A stretch of DNA of 64,000 nucleotides from positions 124,001 to 188,000 of the forward strand of contig NZ_JABFDI010000003.1 in NCBI RefSeq assembly GCF_013403915.1. Reading direction: 5' to 3'. Source of the stretch: Winogradskyella pacifica. Its GTDB lineage: Bacteria; Bacteroidota; Bacteroidia; Flavobacteriales; Flavobacteriaceae. Of this stretch, positions 62,847 through 64,000 are shown in pieces. The position numbers and the translations under genes were made by a program. The notes below the pieces were generated by a model. The model saw nothing but the letters and a program-made list of their open reading frames with translations. It was not told where the DNA came from and did not search any database. Position 1 is the first letter of the stretch; the number at the start of each line of letters is the position of its first letter.

Positions 62847-64000
62847 TTATTTATCTCGAATTATTTTTAGTTCAGGAATTTCTACCTGTTTTAGGTCACT
62901 TGTTTTTCTGCTGTATTTTCTTCCATTTAAGAATTTGCCAATAAATGTATTTCTAACAAAAAAATGATACGTCACAAAACAAATGCAACTAGTTGTTAGC
63001 ATTACAAATAAAAATTTTAAGACTCCAGATATATCCCAATCGGCAATTAGAGCAGGAATTATAATCGTCAAAGGAAGGTGCAGCAAATATACCCAATAGG
63101 ATGCATCAGAGATATATCGCATTCTCGCAGAATGATGACTTGCGTATCTAATAAAAAGTCCTGTGATACCAAAGATGAGTAACCAACAGGCTAAAGATCG
63201 TATACTCATAATGATTAATAAATCCAATTTTGCGGTGTCTAAAATAAAATACCATGTAAAAAGCGCGGTTCCTAATATGGTAAAAAGCCAATCGTGTTTC
63301 ATAAAAGTTTTCAAGAATGATTTTGACTTATATAATAACCAACCAAACATGTAGAAAAATAAATAGAAAATAAACGTATTGAATTCCAGGATAAAACTTG
63401 TTGAAGTATTTACCCAATATTTATCCATAAAAACGAGGATTAACACGGTTAGAAATGTAAAGACAAAAAGTCTTAGGACGGAATTCTTCAATATATAATG
63501 GAACGTGTTATGAATAGACCTTGAAATCTTAGGTAATTTTTTAAACAGTAATCCAAGTAAAAAGGAAACCACAGAAAACATAATGAGATAATATAAAAAC
63601 CATAAATGCATGGTTCTAGTTGGAATAAAGCTTTGTGCTGTTGAAAATTTCTCTAGTGTGTTTTCTATGACATCAGGATTCGAAGCAAATACCTCTAAAG
63701 TATAGTTCATGCCACCAACTACGGGAACAAATAAAATGATTACAAAAACCAAAAAAGGTAAGGTGATGCGATTCATTCTATTTTTAAACATTCGACGAGC
63801 ACCTCGTTCATAGAATAAAAGTGCAGCAAAAAAACCTGCAACTACCATAAAAATTGGCATTCTGAATACATGAATTAGAGATGAAATCCACTCTAAGTTA
63901 GGATTGAAGTTATTAGGGTCTCTTATAGGCCAAGCTTCATAAGGTTCTCCTCCTATATAGGTTATTACCGAATGTAGCACAAGCCCTAAAAGCATCATTA
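62847..64000 (-). CDS. acyltransferase 3 family membrane protein, 5' end off the window
   Basis: At least 383 residues with about ten helices; the beginning (MMLLGLVLHSV in the window) corresponds to the H-containing second part of the first helix of the acyltransferase 3 (OafB/OatA) family, so the true start lies beyond base 64000. The family O-acetylates or O-acylates sugars and peptidoglycan. It ends in a positively charged tail. Partial gene. Confidence 0.85.
   Translation of the reverse strand, partial: MMLLGLVLHSVITYIGGEPYEAWPIRDPNNFNPNLEWISSLIHVFRMPIFMVVAGFFAALLFYERGARRMFKNRMNRITLPFLVFVIILFVPVVGGMNYTLEVFASNPDVIENTLEKFSTAQSFIPTRTMHLWFLYYLIMFSVVSFLLGLLFKKLPKISRSIHNTFHYILKNSVLRLFVFTFLTVLILVFMDKYWVNTSTSFILEFNTFIFYLFFYMFGWLLYKSKSFLKTFMKHDWLFTILGTALFTWYFILDTAKLDLLIIMSIRSLACWLLIFGITGLFIRYASHHSARMRYISDASYWVYLLHLPLTIIIPALIADWDISGVLKFLFVMLTTSCICFVTYHFFVRNTFIGKFLNGRKYSRKTSDLKQVEIPELKIIRDK

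Overview
The window comes from the chromosome of a member of the Flavobacteriaceae (Bacteroidota), probably marine. The evidence is AT-rich DNA, promoters of the flavobacterial TAnnTTTG type, a SusC/SusD outer-membrane pair with its propeller-type regulator, many short lipoprotein signals, and a tmRNA whose tag reads GENNYALAA. Most of the window is ordinary core genome. I see no rRNA operon, insertion sequence, prophage or CRISPR array.

Layout. 1-2348: tail of an upstream gene, then glycerol kinase and glycerol facilitator. 2440-14436: a polysaccharide-utilisation-like locus with a propeller regulator, SusC, SusD, glycerophosphodiesterase, an endonuclease/exonuclease/phosphatase-family lipoprotein and a GH3 beta-glucosidase. 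Its position beside the glycerol genes suggests a glycerol-bearing glycoside or glycerophosphodiester as substrate. 14581-17400: a minus-strand accessory island of three unfamiliar genes, ending beside the tmRNA gene (17575-17965) and a duplicated tmRNA 3' tip. 18019-18100: a structured intergenic element. 18412-20796: EamA transporter and a saccharopine-dehydrogenase-like enzyme. 20798-26593: a tightly packed minus-strand membrane-protein cluster with its own small regulator and two nearly identical palindromic sites. 26701-34907: assorted genes including transglutaminase, CrcB, an M49 peptidase lipoprotein and a HAD phosphatase. 35128-37472: a second accessory island (DUF2971, ParD/ParE, DTW protein). 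37626-44838: P-loop kinase-like, PLP decarboxylase, epimerase, MnmD, a small c-type cytochrome lipoprotein, IlvE and a MazG-like enzyme. 45027-48993: TPR histidine kinase, its response regulator and an outer-membrane protein. 49357-57548: YceI, GrpE-DnaJ, NatAB-like ABC exporter, MscS, a sigma-54-type regulator and PPK2. 57541-64000: DinB, a tricorn-like protease and two multi-pass acyltransferases, the last cut by the window edge.

The most unusual signal is a family of at least five imperfectly palindromic intergenic elements of about 95-145 bp (14927-15022, 15604-15731, 35848-35990, 36591-36720, 37473-37586). They sit downstream of accessory genes, always in the same orientation relative to the gene, and share a TTTATTnACTAAATTA core. 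Outer arms pair with each other, and at least two of the genes are also enclosed by their own 13-15 bp inverted repeats. This is the architecture expected of integron cassettes with attC sites, but there is no integrase in view and the units are scattered over two islands. I read it as a possible undescribed flavobacterial gene-cassette system; that is inference and needs genome-wide comparison.
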